Assembly: GCA_021811025.1 (NCBI GenBank)
Contig: JAJZPX010000050.1
Location: forward strand, 1 to 10,611
Source of the DNA: Actinomycetes bacterium
Lineage (GTDB): Bacteria > Actinomycetota > Coriobacteriia > Anaerosomatales > JAJZPX01
Length of the DNA: 10,611 nt
Direction of reading: 5' to 3'
Position numbers and translations under genes: made by a program. Below the pieces are notes generated by a model. That model was not told the origin of the DNA and did no database searches. It saw only the letters and a program-made list of their open reading frames with translations. Below, one piece after another: positions 1 through 5,942 of this stretch; position 1 is the stretch's first letter, and the number at the start of each line of letters is the position of its first letter.

Positions 1-88
1 ACCCGCTGCCGCGTCGGCGACGCCCGCCCCCGCTCCGGCCTTCAGCACTTCCTCCGACGAAGATGACGAAGAGGAGGACGAGGAGTAG
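1..88 (+). CDS. C-terminal end of an upstream protein, probably a TatA/TatB-type subunit (partial)
   Basis: Only the last 28 codons are present, read from base 2 and ending at TAG 86-88. The visible part is Ala/Pro/Ser-rich and ends in an unbroken run of 11 acidic residues (DEDDEEEDEE-like). Such low-complexity polar tails are common at the C-terminus of TatA/TatB proteins, and tatC begins 24 bases downstream, the usual order in tat operons. The identity therefore rests mainly on the neighbour, since the diagnostic N-terminal membrane helix and amphipathic helix lie outside the window. It could instead be any protein with an acidic tail. That a coding region ends here is much surer than what it encodes. 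Confidence 0.6.
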   Translation, partial: PAAASATPAPAPAFSTSSDEDDEEEDEE

Positions 89-112
89 GCGCGGCCCCTC
101 CTCACTTCTGCC

Positions 113-886
113 ATGCCGATCGGACCAGCACGCATGCCCTTCTTCGAGCACCTCGCCGAGCTCCGCCGGCGGCTGGCGCTCGTGATCCTGTTCGTCTTCT
201 TCTTCAGCCTGGTGCTGTACTTCTTCTGGGAGCCGATCTACTACACGCTGATGATCCCGATCGCCCCGGTGCTGAAGCAGCTCAACATCCCGAAGCCGAT
301 CGCCACGGGCGTGTTCGAGATATTCATCTTCCGCTTCAAGGTCGCGCTGTTCGGCGCGCTCCTGCTCGGCAGCCCGGTCATCGCGTACCACACGCTGGCG
401 TTCTTCCTCCCCGCGCTCAGGGAGAGGGAGCGGCGGTGGTTCGTCCCGGTTCTGTTCGCGGTCGTGTTCTTCTTCCTGCTCGGCGCGTTCTTCTGCTGGC
501 GGCTCATACTCACGCCCGGCTTCCTGTGGCTTCTGACGCAGGGCGGAGACGTGGTGAGCATCCTGCCGATGGCGGACAAGCTGCTCAGCAGCGTCCTGCT
601 GTTCATGCTCGCGTTCGGCATCGGCTTCGAGACGCCCGTCGTCGTCTTCCTGCTGATCGCGAGCGGGATGGTGTCGTACCAGAAGATGCGCAAGAACTGG
701 CGCATAGCGTACCTGGTGATCAGCATCGTCTCCGCGACGGTCACGCCGGACTGGTCTTGGATCTCGATGGGCAGCCTGGCGCTGGCGATGATCCTGCTCT
801 ACGAGGGCGCGATGGCGACGTCGTGGCTCCTGCTGCGCAAGCGGATCAAGGCGCAGCAGCTCGAGGAAGCCGGACAGGCGGCGTAG
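113..886 (+). CDS. tatC: Sec-independent (twin-arginine) protein translocase subunit TatC
   Basis: TatC is the polytopic inner-membrane receptor of the twin-arginine pathway. It binds the signal peptide of folded, often cofactor-containing substrates and recruits TatA to form the pore. The 257-residue protein has the family hallmarks: the N-terminal motif FFEHLAELRRRL (10-21), the first-loop motif FFLPALRERERR (97-108), the conserved glutamate in FGIGFETPVV (168-177) and the TVTPD motif (209-213). About six hydrophobic segments are visible, beginning near residues 21, 72, 111, 157, 197 and 217, which matches the usual TatC topology and length. ATG 113 is the longest start, but ATG 134 would put the conserved EHLAELR motif next to the N-terminus; neither has a convincing ribosome-binding site. 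hypA starts 2 bases after the stop, so co-transcription with hypAB is likely. Confidence 0.95.
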   Translation: MPIGPARMPFFEHLAELRRRLALVILFVFFFSLVLYFFWEPIYYTLMIPIAPVLKQLNIPKPIATGVFEIFIFRFKVALFGALLLGSPVIAYHTLAFFLPALRERERRWFVPVLFAVVFFFLLGAFFCWRLILTPGFLWLLTQGGDVVSILPMADKLLSSVLLFMLAFGIGFETPVVVFLLIASGMVSYQKMRKNWRIAYLVISIVSATVTPDWSWISMGSLALAMILLYEGAMATSWLLLRKRIKAQQLEEAGQAA

Positions 887-888
887 AG

Positions 889-1257
889 ATGCACGAGATG
901 GGCATCACGCAGGGGATCCTCGCGGCCTCGATCGAAGCCGCCGAGAAGGAGAACGCCGTCAGCATCACCGAGGTCCGCATCTCCGTCGGGGACCTGACCG
1001 AGATCGTCGAGACCGCGCTCCAGTTCGCGTTCGAGACGCTGCGCGAGGGGACGATCGCCGAGGGCGCCGAGCTGGCCGTGACGCACGTCTCGCCCCGCTC
1101 GCGGTGCACTTCGTGCGGTGAGGAGTTCGAGCACGACAAGTGGGACCTCACATGCCCCAAGTGCGGGAGCTTCTTCTGCGACGTGCTCGCCGGGCGCGAG
1201 CTTCGGATCGACAGCATCGACATCGACACGGACGAGGGTCACGAGGAGATCGCGTAA
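889..1257 (+). CDS. hypA: Hydrogenase/urease nickel incorporation protein HypA
   Basis: HypA is a small cytoplasmic metallochaperone that works with the GTPase HypB to insert nickel into the large subunit of [NiFe]-hydrogenase; in some bacteria it also serves urease. The 122-residue product has the family length. It starts MHEMGIT, which supplies the invariant His2-Glu3 nickel site, and this fixes ATG 889 as the start. The C-terminal half carries the structural zinc site CTSC-(12 residues)-CPKC. Between them lies the conserved segment around RISVGDLTEIV. The stop codon overlaps the hypB start in the arrangement TAATG, implying translational coupling. No hydrogenase or urease structural gene and no hypCDEF lies in the window, so the client enzyme is unknown. 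Confidence 0.96.
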   Translation: MHEMGITQGILAASIEAAEKENAVSITEVRISVGDLTEIVETALQFAFETLREGTIAEGAELAVTHVSPRSRCTSCGEEFEHDKWDLTCPKCGSFFCDVLAGRELRIDSIDIDTDEGHEEIA

Positions 1258-1925
1258 TGGAGATCGACGTCAGCAAGCCGATCCTCGCGAAGAACGAGTC
1301 GCTCGCAGCGGAGAACCGCCGGCGCTTCGACGAGAACGGCGTGTTCGTGCTCGACCTGCTCGCCTCTCCCGGGGCCGGCAAGACGTCGACGATCCTCGCC
1401 ACCATCGCGGCGCTGCGCGACAGGTACCGTATCGCCGTGATCGAAGGCGACATCGCGAGCCGCGTGGACGCCGAGAGGATCAAGGAGCACGACATCCCGG
1501 CGGTGCAGATCAACACCGGCGGCGCGTGCCACCTCGAGAGCGACATGATCCAGCGCGCCGTCTCCGTGCTGCCGCTGGAGGACCTCGACCTGCTCATCAT
1601 CGAGAACGTCGGCAACCTCGTGTGCCCCACGGAGTTCGACCTCGGCGAGCACGCGAAGGTCATGATCCTGTCGGTGCCGGAGGGCGACGACAAGCCGCTG
1701 AAGTACCCCGGCATCTTCCGGATATCCGAGGCCGTCATCCTCAACAAGTACGACACGCTGCCCGTGTTCGACTTCGACGAGGCGGCGTTCCGCGAGGTGG
1801 TGCGCAAGCTCAACGGCCGCGCGCCGATCTTCCCGATCTCGGCCACCAAGGGCGAGGGAGTCGACGCTTGGGCGAGCTGGCTCGCAGCTCGCGTCGACGC
1901 GGTGAAAGCCGCCCGCTCCGCGTAG
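1257..1925 (+). CDS. hypB: Hydrogenase nickel incorporation GTPase HypB
   Basis: HypB is a SIMIBI-class GTPase that binds nickel between two protomers and hands it on, with HypA, during [NiFe]-hydrogenase maturation in the cytoplasm. The 222-residue protein shows the P-loop SPGAGKT (37-43), the EGDIASRVDAERI switch region (63-75), the metal-binding Cys91-His92 in GGACHLES, a further conserved Cys123 in GNLVCP, and NKYD (163-166) as the guanine-specificity motif. It lacks the N-terminal CxxCGC nickel site of the E. coli protein and any His-rich stretch, so it is the short form with only the G-domain metal site. ATG 1257 is preceded by GAGGAG (1243-1248) at 8 bases, and it shares one base with the hypA stop. 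An upstream in-frame extension into hypA has no support. Confidence 0.96.
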   Translation: MEIDVSKPILAKNESLAAENRRRFDENGVFVLDLLASPGAGKTSTILATIAALRDRYRIAVIEGDIASRVDAERIKEHDIPAVQINTGGACHLESDMIQRAVSVLPLEDLDLLIIENVGNLVCPTEFDLGEHAKVMILSVPEGDDKPLKYPGIFRISEAVILNKYDTLPVFDFDEAAFREVVRKLNGRAPIFPISATKGEGVDAWASWLAARVDAVKAARSA

Positions 1926-1978
1926 CGCCGTGCGCTGTCGCGTTCCGGCCGCGAGGTAAGCTTCCGGTATGGTGGGGG

Positions 1979-1998
1979 TTGACAGCGCCCAGTACTAT
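1979..1998 (+). promoter_or_regulatory. Promoter-like hexamers upstream of the HD-domain gene
   Basis: The 102-bp gap between hypB and the HD-domain gene contains a perfect TTGACA (1979-1984) and a TACTAT hexamer (1993-1998). They are only 8 bases apart, too close to act together as the -35 and -10 of one sigma70 promoter. TACTAT may act as a -10 with a poor upstream -35, or TTGACA with a poor -10 near 2002. The gap itself and the good ribosome-binding site downstream suggest that transcription of 2028 onward starts here, but the exact promoter is unresolved. Confidence 0.25.
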
Positions 1999-2027
1999 GG
2001 GAAACCGACCGTAGACGGGAGGGACCC

Positions 2028-2579
2028 ATGGACCGGGCCGAAGCAAGGGCGCTCGTCGAGCAGCGCGTCGGCAGCCGCAACCTCGTCAACCACTCCGTCG
2101 CCGTGGAGGCGATCATGGAGGCGCTGGCCGAGCGTTTCGGGCTCTCCGCGCAGGACCGCGACCGCTGGGCGCTCGCCGGGCTGCTGCACGACCTCGACTA
2201 CGCGGAGACGGGCGAGGATCCCGCGCGGCACGGCCTCGTCACCGCCGATGAGCTGCGTGGCAAGGCGGACGACGAGATCATCCACGCGATCCTCGCGCAC
2301 GCGGACAAGGCCCCTCGCGAGACGCTCATGGACAAGGCGCTCTACGCCGCCGATCCCACCACCGGCTTCATCGTCGCGGCGGCGCTCGTCCGTCCCGACA
2401 AGTCGCTCGCGGGCGTGGAGGTACGATCGTTGCTCAAGCGGTGGAAGGAGAAGGCCTTCGCCCGCGGAGCCTCCCGCGAGCAGATGGCCACGGCGGAGGA
2501 TATGGGTATGACGCGCGGGGACTTCCTGGCGCTGTCGTTGGCCGCCATGCAAGCCCGTGCCTCCGAGTTCGGACTGTAA
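2028..2579 (+). CDS. HD-domain protein (putative metal-dependent phosphohydrolase)
   Basis: The 183-residue protein has the layout of small HD-superfamily proteins, which usually hydrolyse phosphate esters or nucleotides with a bound metal pair. Visible candidate metal ligands are His22 (LVNHSVAV), the HD doublet His54-Asp55 (LLHDLDY), His68, His91 (LAHAD) and Asp109 (YAADPTTGF). Its C-terminal part (about 113-175) resembles the family of uncharacterised HD proteins common in anaerobic Firmicutes and Actinomycetota. No substrate can be assigned. ATG 2028 has GGGAGGG (2018-2024) just upstream, which fixes the start. topA follows after 30 bases and is probably co-transcribed, but that says little about function. 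Confidence 0.85.
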   Translation: MDRAEARALVEQRVGSRNLVNHSVAVEAIMEALAERFGLSAQDRDRWALAGLLHDLDYAETGEDPARHGLVTADELRGKADDEIIHAILAHADKAPRETLMDKALYAADPTTGFIVAAALVRPDKSLAGVEVRSLLKRWKEKAFARGASREQMATAEDMGMTRGDFLALSLAAMQARASEFGL

Positions 2580-2609
2580 TCACGATCGATAGGAAGCGAG
2601 GGCCGCTTC

Positions 2610-5033
2610 ATGCGCCTCGTAATCTCCGAGAAGAACATAGCGGCGAAGCGCATCGCCGAGATACTCGCCACGGGCAAGCCCAAGGCTGACAAGGTGTACT
2701 CCACCCCGGTCTACCGGTTCCGCCGCGACGGCGAGGACTGGGTCAGCATCGGGCTGAAGGGCCACATCATGAAGGTCGACTTCCCTGAGCGGTTCGCGAA
2801 GTGGAAGGCGGCCGACCTCGCCGATCTCGTCCAGGCGCCGATACTCAAGGTGCCGGCCGAGAAGGGCATCATCCAGTCGCTCCGCAGCCTGGCCGGGAAG
2901 TCCGAAGCCGTCATCATCGCCACCGACTTCGACCGCGAGGGCGAGCTCATCGGCAGCGACGCTCGGGGGGTCGTCCTCGACGTCAACGCTCAGCTTCCCG
3001 TGGAACGCGCGCGGTTCTCCGCGATCACGAAGGGAGAGATCGAGAAGGCATTCGCCGAACTCGGACGCGTGAGCGACGAGCTCGCGCAGGCGGGCGAGGC
3101 GCGGCAGGACATCGACCTCGTCTGGGGAGCGGTGCTGACGCGCTACCTCACGATCGCGAGCAACACCGCGAGCAAGCGCGCGTGGGGCTCGATCCTGAGC
3201 GCGGGGCGCGTGCAGACGCCGACTCTGAAGCTGATCGTGGACCGCGAGAAGGAGCGCGAGGCGTTCGTCCCGGAGACCTACTGGGTCGTGCGGGGCCGGT
3301 TCGAGAAGGGCGGCGAGGAGTTCGTCGCCGGCCACGCGACCGAGCGCTTCAAGTCCGCGGACGAGGCGCGCGCGGTGGTCGACGTCGTCGCCGGTGCCGA
3401 GAAGGCGCGCGTGGAGGCCGTCGAGAGGTCGAAGCGCACGATCGCGGCGCCCGCGCCCTTCAACACGACCTCCCTCATGGCGGCCGCCTCGGCCGAGGGC
3501 ATGACGCCGGCGCAGACGATGCGGGTGGCGGAGAGCCTCTACATGGACGGGCTCATCAGCTACCCGCGCGTCGACAACACCGTCTACCCCGCGAGCCTGG
3601 AGCTTCGCGGGATCCTCGGCCAGCTTGCCGAGGTAGCCGTGTACCGCGAGACGGCGAACGCTCTGCTCGCCAAGGGACAGCTGACGCCGACGCGCGGCAG
3701 CAGGGAGGCGACGGACCATCCGCCGATCCATCCCACCGGCGCCGCGGACCCCGAGCGGCTCAAGCCCGAGGAGTGGAAGCTGTACAACCTGGTGGCGCGC
3801 CGGTTCATGGCAACCTTGTCCGACCCGGCCGTCGTCGAGACCACGAAGGTGCGGCTCGACGTGGCGGGCCAGCCGTTCATCGCGCGCGGCGAGGTGCTCG
3901 TCGTCCCCGGGTTCCGCGCGATCTACCCCTACGGCTCCCGGAAGGAGGATCTCCTCCCGGCGATGGCCGAGGGCGACGAGCCGTCGTTCCTCGGCGTGGT
4001 GGACGGCGGGGCGGTCGAGAAGCAGACGCAGCCGCCGGCGCGGTACAGCCAGGGCCGGATGATCCAGGAGATGGAGAAGCTCGGCCTCGGCACGAAGGCG
4101 ACCCGTCATGCGATCCTGCAGACGCTGTACGACCGCAAGTACGTGACCGGCGATCCGATGGAGCCGACGTGCCAGGGGCGCATCGTCATCGAGGCGCTCG
4201 AGAAGTACGCCGAGCGCATCACGTCGCCCGAGATGACGCGCGAGCTCGATGCCGAGATGGACGCGATCGCGGAGGCGCACGCCCAGCGCGAGCAGGTCGT
4301 CGGGCACAGCCGGAGCCTGCTCGAGGGCGTGATGCGGGTGCTGCTGCCCAAGACGCCGGAGGTGGGCGAGGAGCTCAAGGTCGCCGCCGACGAGGACGCG
4401 AAGCTCGGGAAGTGCCCGAAGTCGGGGCACGACCTGATGGTCAAGTACTCGCCGAAGACCCGCAGTCACTTCGTGGGGTGCACGGGCTACCCCGAGTGCC
4501 AGGTGACGTACCCGCTGCCGAAGGCGCGCTACGAGGCCGTGCCGGAGCCGTGCCCGGAGTGCGGCACGCCGCAAGTGAAGATCATCCAGTTCAAGCAGCG
4601 TCCCCGCGTGATCTGCCTGGACCCCGCGTGCCCCACTCGCGTGGAGCCGGAGGTCGTCGTCGGGAAGTGCCCGACGGGCGACGGCGGAGACCTCGTCGTC
4701 CGGCGCTCGCCGAACACCCTCAAGCGCTACGTGCGCTGCACGAACTACGACAGCTGCGGCACGAGCTACCCGCTCCCGCAGTCCGGGGAGATCGAGCCGA
4801 CGGGCGAGACGTGCGAGTGCGGCGAGCATGGCACGCCGAAGATCGTCGTCCACACGCGCAAGGGCCCGTGGAAGATTTGCATCAACCCCGAGTGTCCCAT
4901 CAAGAACGGCGGGAAGTCCGCCGTCGAGGAGGGAAGCTCGCCGTCGCCGACGCCGCCGAAGACGGCCAAGCGCCGAACGGCCGCGCGCAAGGGTGCGGCT
5001 CAACGGAAGCGCAAGGCGGCCGGCGAGCGGTAG
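2610..5033 (+). CDS. topA: Type IA DNA topoisomerase I, archaeal-type
   Basis: This enzyme relaxes negatively supercoiled DNA through a transient 5'-phosphotyrosine link. The 807-residue protein begins MRLVISEKNIAAKRIAEIL, with a TOPRIM domain over about 1-140: Glu7 and Asp106/Asp108/Glu110 in TDFDREGE. The catalytic tyrosine is Tyr318 in GLISYPRVDNTVYP. Further family motifs are GEARQDIDLVWG, SAGRVQTPTLKLIVDRE, PAPFNTT, TDHPPIHPTG and GLGTKATRH. The YPR-DNTVYP form of the active site and the ISEKNIAA start belong to the archaeal topoisomerase I family; bacterial TopA has ESPAKAKT and YMRTDS instead. Four zinc-ribbon-like modules follow: Cys602/624/630, Cys648/651/669/674, Cys687/710/716 and Cys735/737/757/762. 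Modules 1 and 3 have only three cysteines. A Lys/Arg/Ala-rich tail (about 775-807) probably binds DNA. ATG 2610 is preceded by GAGGG (2598-2602) at 7 bases. Confidence 0.95.
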   Translation: MRLVISEKNIAAKRIAEILATGKPKADKVYSTPVYRFRRDGEDWVSIGLKGHIMKVDFPERFAKWKAADLADLVQAPILKVPAEKGIIQSLRSLAGKSEAVIIATDFDREGELIGSDARGVVLDVNAQLPVERARFSAITKGEIEKAFAELGRVSDELAQAGEARQDIDLVWGAVLTRYLTIASNTASKRAWGSILSAGRVQTPTLKLIVDREKEREAFVPETYWVVRGRFEKGGEEFVAGHATERFKSADEARAVVDVVAGAEKARVEAVERSKRTIAAPAPFNTTSLMAAASAEGMTPAQTMRVAESLYMDGLISYPRVDNTVYPASLELRGILGQLAEVAVYRETANALLAKGQLTPTRGSREATDHPPIHPTGAADPERLKPEEWKLYNLVARRFMATLSDPAVVETTKVRLDVAGQPFIARGEVLVVPGFRAIYPYGSRKEDLLPAMAEGDEPSFLGVVDGGAVEKQTQPPARYSQGRMIQEMEKLGLGTKATRHAILQTLYDRKYVTGDPMEPTCQGRIVIEALEKYAERITSPEMTRELDAEMDAIAEAHAQREQVVGHSRSLLEGVMRVLLPKTPEVGEELKVAADEDAKLGKCPKSGHDLMVKYSPKTRSHFVGCTGYPECQVTYPLPKARYEAVPEPCPECGTPQVKIIQFKQRPRVICLDPACPTRVEPEVVVGKCPTGDGGDLVVRRSPNTLKRYVRCTNYDSCGTSYPLPQSGEIEPTGETCECGEHGTPKIVVHTRKGPWKICINPECPIKNGGKSAVEEGSSPSPTPPKTAKRRTAARKGAAQRKRKAAGER

Positions 5034-5058
5034 CGGCGCACGGCGGTGCGAGTCCGCG

Positions 5059-5103
5059 CACCGGCTTCAGCTGCGAGCGAAGCGAGTCAGCTGGAAGCCG
5101 GTG
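5059..5103 (+). terminator. Long stem-loop just after topA, possible terminator
   Basis: The left arm CACCGGCTTCAGCTG (5059-5073) pairs with the right arm 5088-5103, its reverse complement except for one bulged base, around a 14-base loop. It begins 25 bases after the topA stop. There is no T-run after it, so it is not a textbook intrinsic terminator; it may end transcription inefficiently or protect the mRNA 3' end. A smaller hairpin (5044-5050 with 5057-5063) overlaps its left arm, so the two cannot form together. Confidence 0.45.
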
Positions 5104-5132
5104 GCGCACGGCGGCGTGAGCCCGCCGTGCGC
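5104..5132. repeat. Perfect 11-bp inverted repeat between topA and the nitrilase-like gene
   Basis: GCGCACGGCGG (5104-5114) and its exact reverse complement (5122-5132) flank a 7-base spacer. The left arm is also present as a direct copy at 5036-5046, right after the topA stop, so either copy could pair with 5122-5132. The repeat directly abuts a TATAGT hexamer at 5133. It may be a second terminator hairpin for topA or an operator for the downstream gene; the absence of a T-run favours neither firmly. Confidence 0.5.
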
Positions 5133-5138
5133 TATAGT
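5133..5138 (+). promoter_or_regulatory. Possible -10 element (TATAGT) for the nitrilase-like gene
   Basis: TATAGT matches the -10 consensus TATAAT at five of six positions and stands out in very GC-rich surroundings. It lies 40 bases before GTG 5179, leaving a leader of roughly 35 bases. No acceptable -35 is seen 16-18 bases upstream, where the sequence is the inverted repeat. An activator, an alternative sigma factor or simple chance could explain it. Confidence 0.35.
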
Positions 5139-5178
5139 GTCTCCTCGAGGGGTCCGTCCGCGGAGGGGGCACGGCCGC

Positions 5179-5865
5179 GTGAAGATCGCCGTCATCCAAC
5201 ATCAGCTCAGGGGACACGAGCGCACGGATCTCGCTGCGCTGCTGTCTGTCTCCGAGCAGGCCTCCGACGAGGGCGCCAGCGTCATCGTCTGCCCGCGGCT
5301 GCCGGGCCTGGGACCCGACACGCGAATCTACCAGGCCTTCATCGAGAACATGCGGAAGCACGCTCCCGGGAGCCTCGTCGTCATGCCCGCTGTCGCGGGA
5401 GGCCGGGGCGAGGAGCTGCAGCCCTTCCTCACGCCGCTCGGGCGCACGGTCGCGCTGACCGGCGACGAGTGCATCGAGCCCTCGATGCTCGACGACGTGG
5501 CGACCTTGGGGGTCGAGGCGATGGTGTGGCAGCCTTGCGCCGCGTCCGCTCTGCAGGCCGAGGCGTTCCTCGAGTTCGCGCTCGACGCCAGTCTCTCGCT
5601 CTCAGGGCTCGTCATCGTCACGGCGCTGACCGGGAGCGCGCGAGGCGTCGCGCGCTTCGGCCGAAGCGCTGTCGTGGAGCTCGGCGACATCCTCGCCGAG
5701 GCGGGCGAGGGGGAAGCGGTCGTCTCGGCGCAGATCGAGGCGCCCGTCTCGCTGCCGGACAGGCCTCGGCCCCACCCCGTGCTGCCGCCGATCCTCGCGC
5801 AGCGGCTGGCGCATCACCTCGGCGAGCCGCCTCCCGCCGTCGGCTACCCGGCCGACCTCTCCTGA
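5179..5865 (+). CDS. Nitrilase-superfamily (carbon-nitrogen hydrolase-fold) protein lacking catalytic residues
   Basis: The 228-residue protein follows the nitrilase fold from end to end. It has an N-terminal strand KIAVIQHQL (2-10), the segment EGASVIVCPRLPG (31-43) at the place of the usual GA-LVVFPE, the motif LGVEAMVWQPC (110-120) like the QGADVLLVP strand, and the C-terminal block FGRSAVVELGDILAEAGEGE (160-179), which matches the typical G-S-ii-P-G-vlaea pattern. The catalytic glutamate of FPE is Arg40 here, and neither the YRK-H lysine motif nor the nucleophile motif (C-D/E in ICFD) can be found. It is also shorter than active enzymes (about 260-300). I infer a non-catalytic or re-purposed member; the role is unknown. 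GTG 5179 follows GGAGGGGG (5162-5169). The reading frame is intact, which argues against a decaying pseudogene. Confidence 0.75.
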   Translation: MKIAVIQHQLRGHERTDLAALLSVSEQASDEGASVIVCPRLPGLGPDTRIYQAFIENMRKHAPGSLVVMPAVAGGRGEELQPFLTPLGRTVALTGDECIEPSMLDDVATLGVEAMVWQPCAASALQAEAFLEFALDASLSLSGLVIVTALTGSARGVARFGRSAVVELGDILAEAGEGEAVVSAQIEAPVSLPDRPRPHPVLPPILAQRLAHHLGEPPPAVGYPADLS

Positions 5866-5867
5866 GG

Positions 5868-5895
5868 TTGCCGGCCCCTGCCCGTAGGCTACAAT
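5868..5895 (+). promoter_or_regulatory. Sigma70-type promoter for the mdh operon
   Basis: TTGCCG (5868-5873) and TACAAT (5890-5895) are separated by 16 bases, an acceptable sigma70-like pair. The predicted start of transcription is near 5902, about 40 bases before GTG 5943. It lies right after the stop of the preceding gene and before a run of six closely packed genes, which is where an operon promoter is expected. Confidence 0.6.
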
Positions 5896-5942
5896 CCGCG
5901 AGGGGGTTTCGAGTCGAGGACCGCGCGGAGCGAGGAGTGGAC

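Noticed and set aside
1926..1936. An 11-base match (CGCCGTGCGCT) between the hypB-HD gap and 5123-5133
   Set aside because: Two copies of a short GC-rich word in 10 kb of GC-rich DNA are not strong evidence of a shared site, and no inverted partner is present at 1926.
2580..5003. An open frame of about 800 codons on the - strand opposite topA
   Set aside because: It mirrors the codon structure of topA, as happens in high-GC DNA, is extremely Arg/Leu/Ala-rich with no recognisable domain, and lies under a certain gene.
2801..5119. A second long + strand frame inside topA
   Set aside because: Its translation is almost all Arg, Gly, Ala and Asp with no domain; only the 2610 frame gives topoisomerase motifs.
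5046..5942. Extending mdh upstream over the nitrilase-like gene in the same open frame
   Set aside because: The family start motif and the ribosome-binding site at 5933-5937 point to GTG 5943; the upstream translation is Arg-rich and lies over another supported gene.
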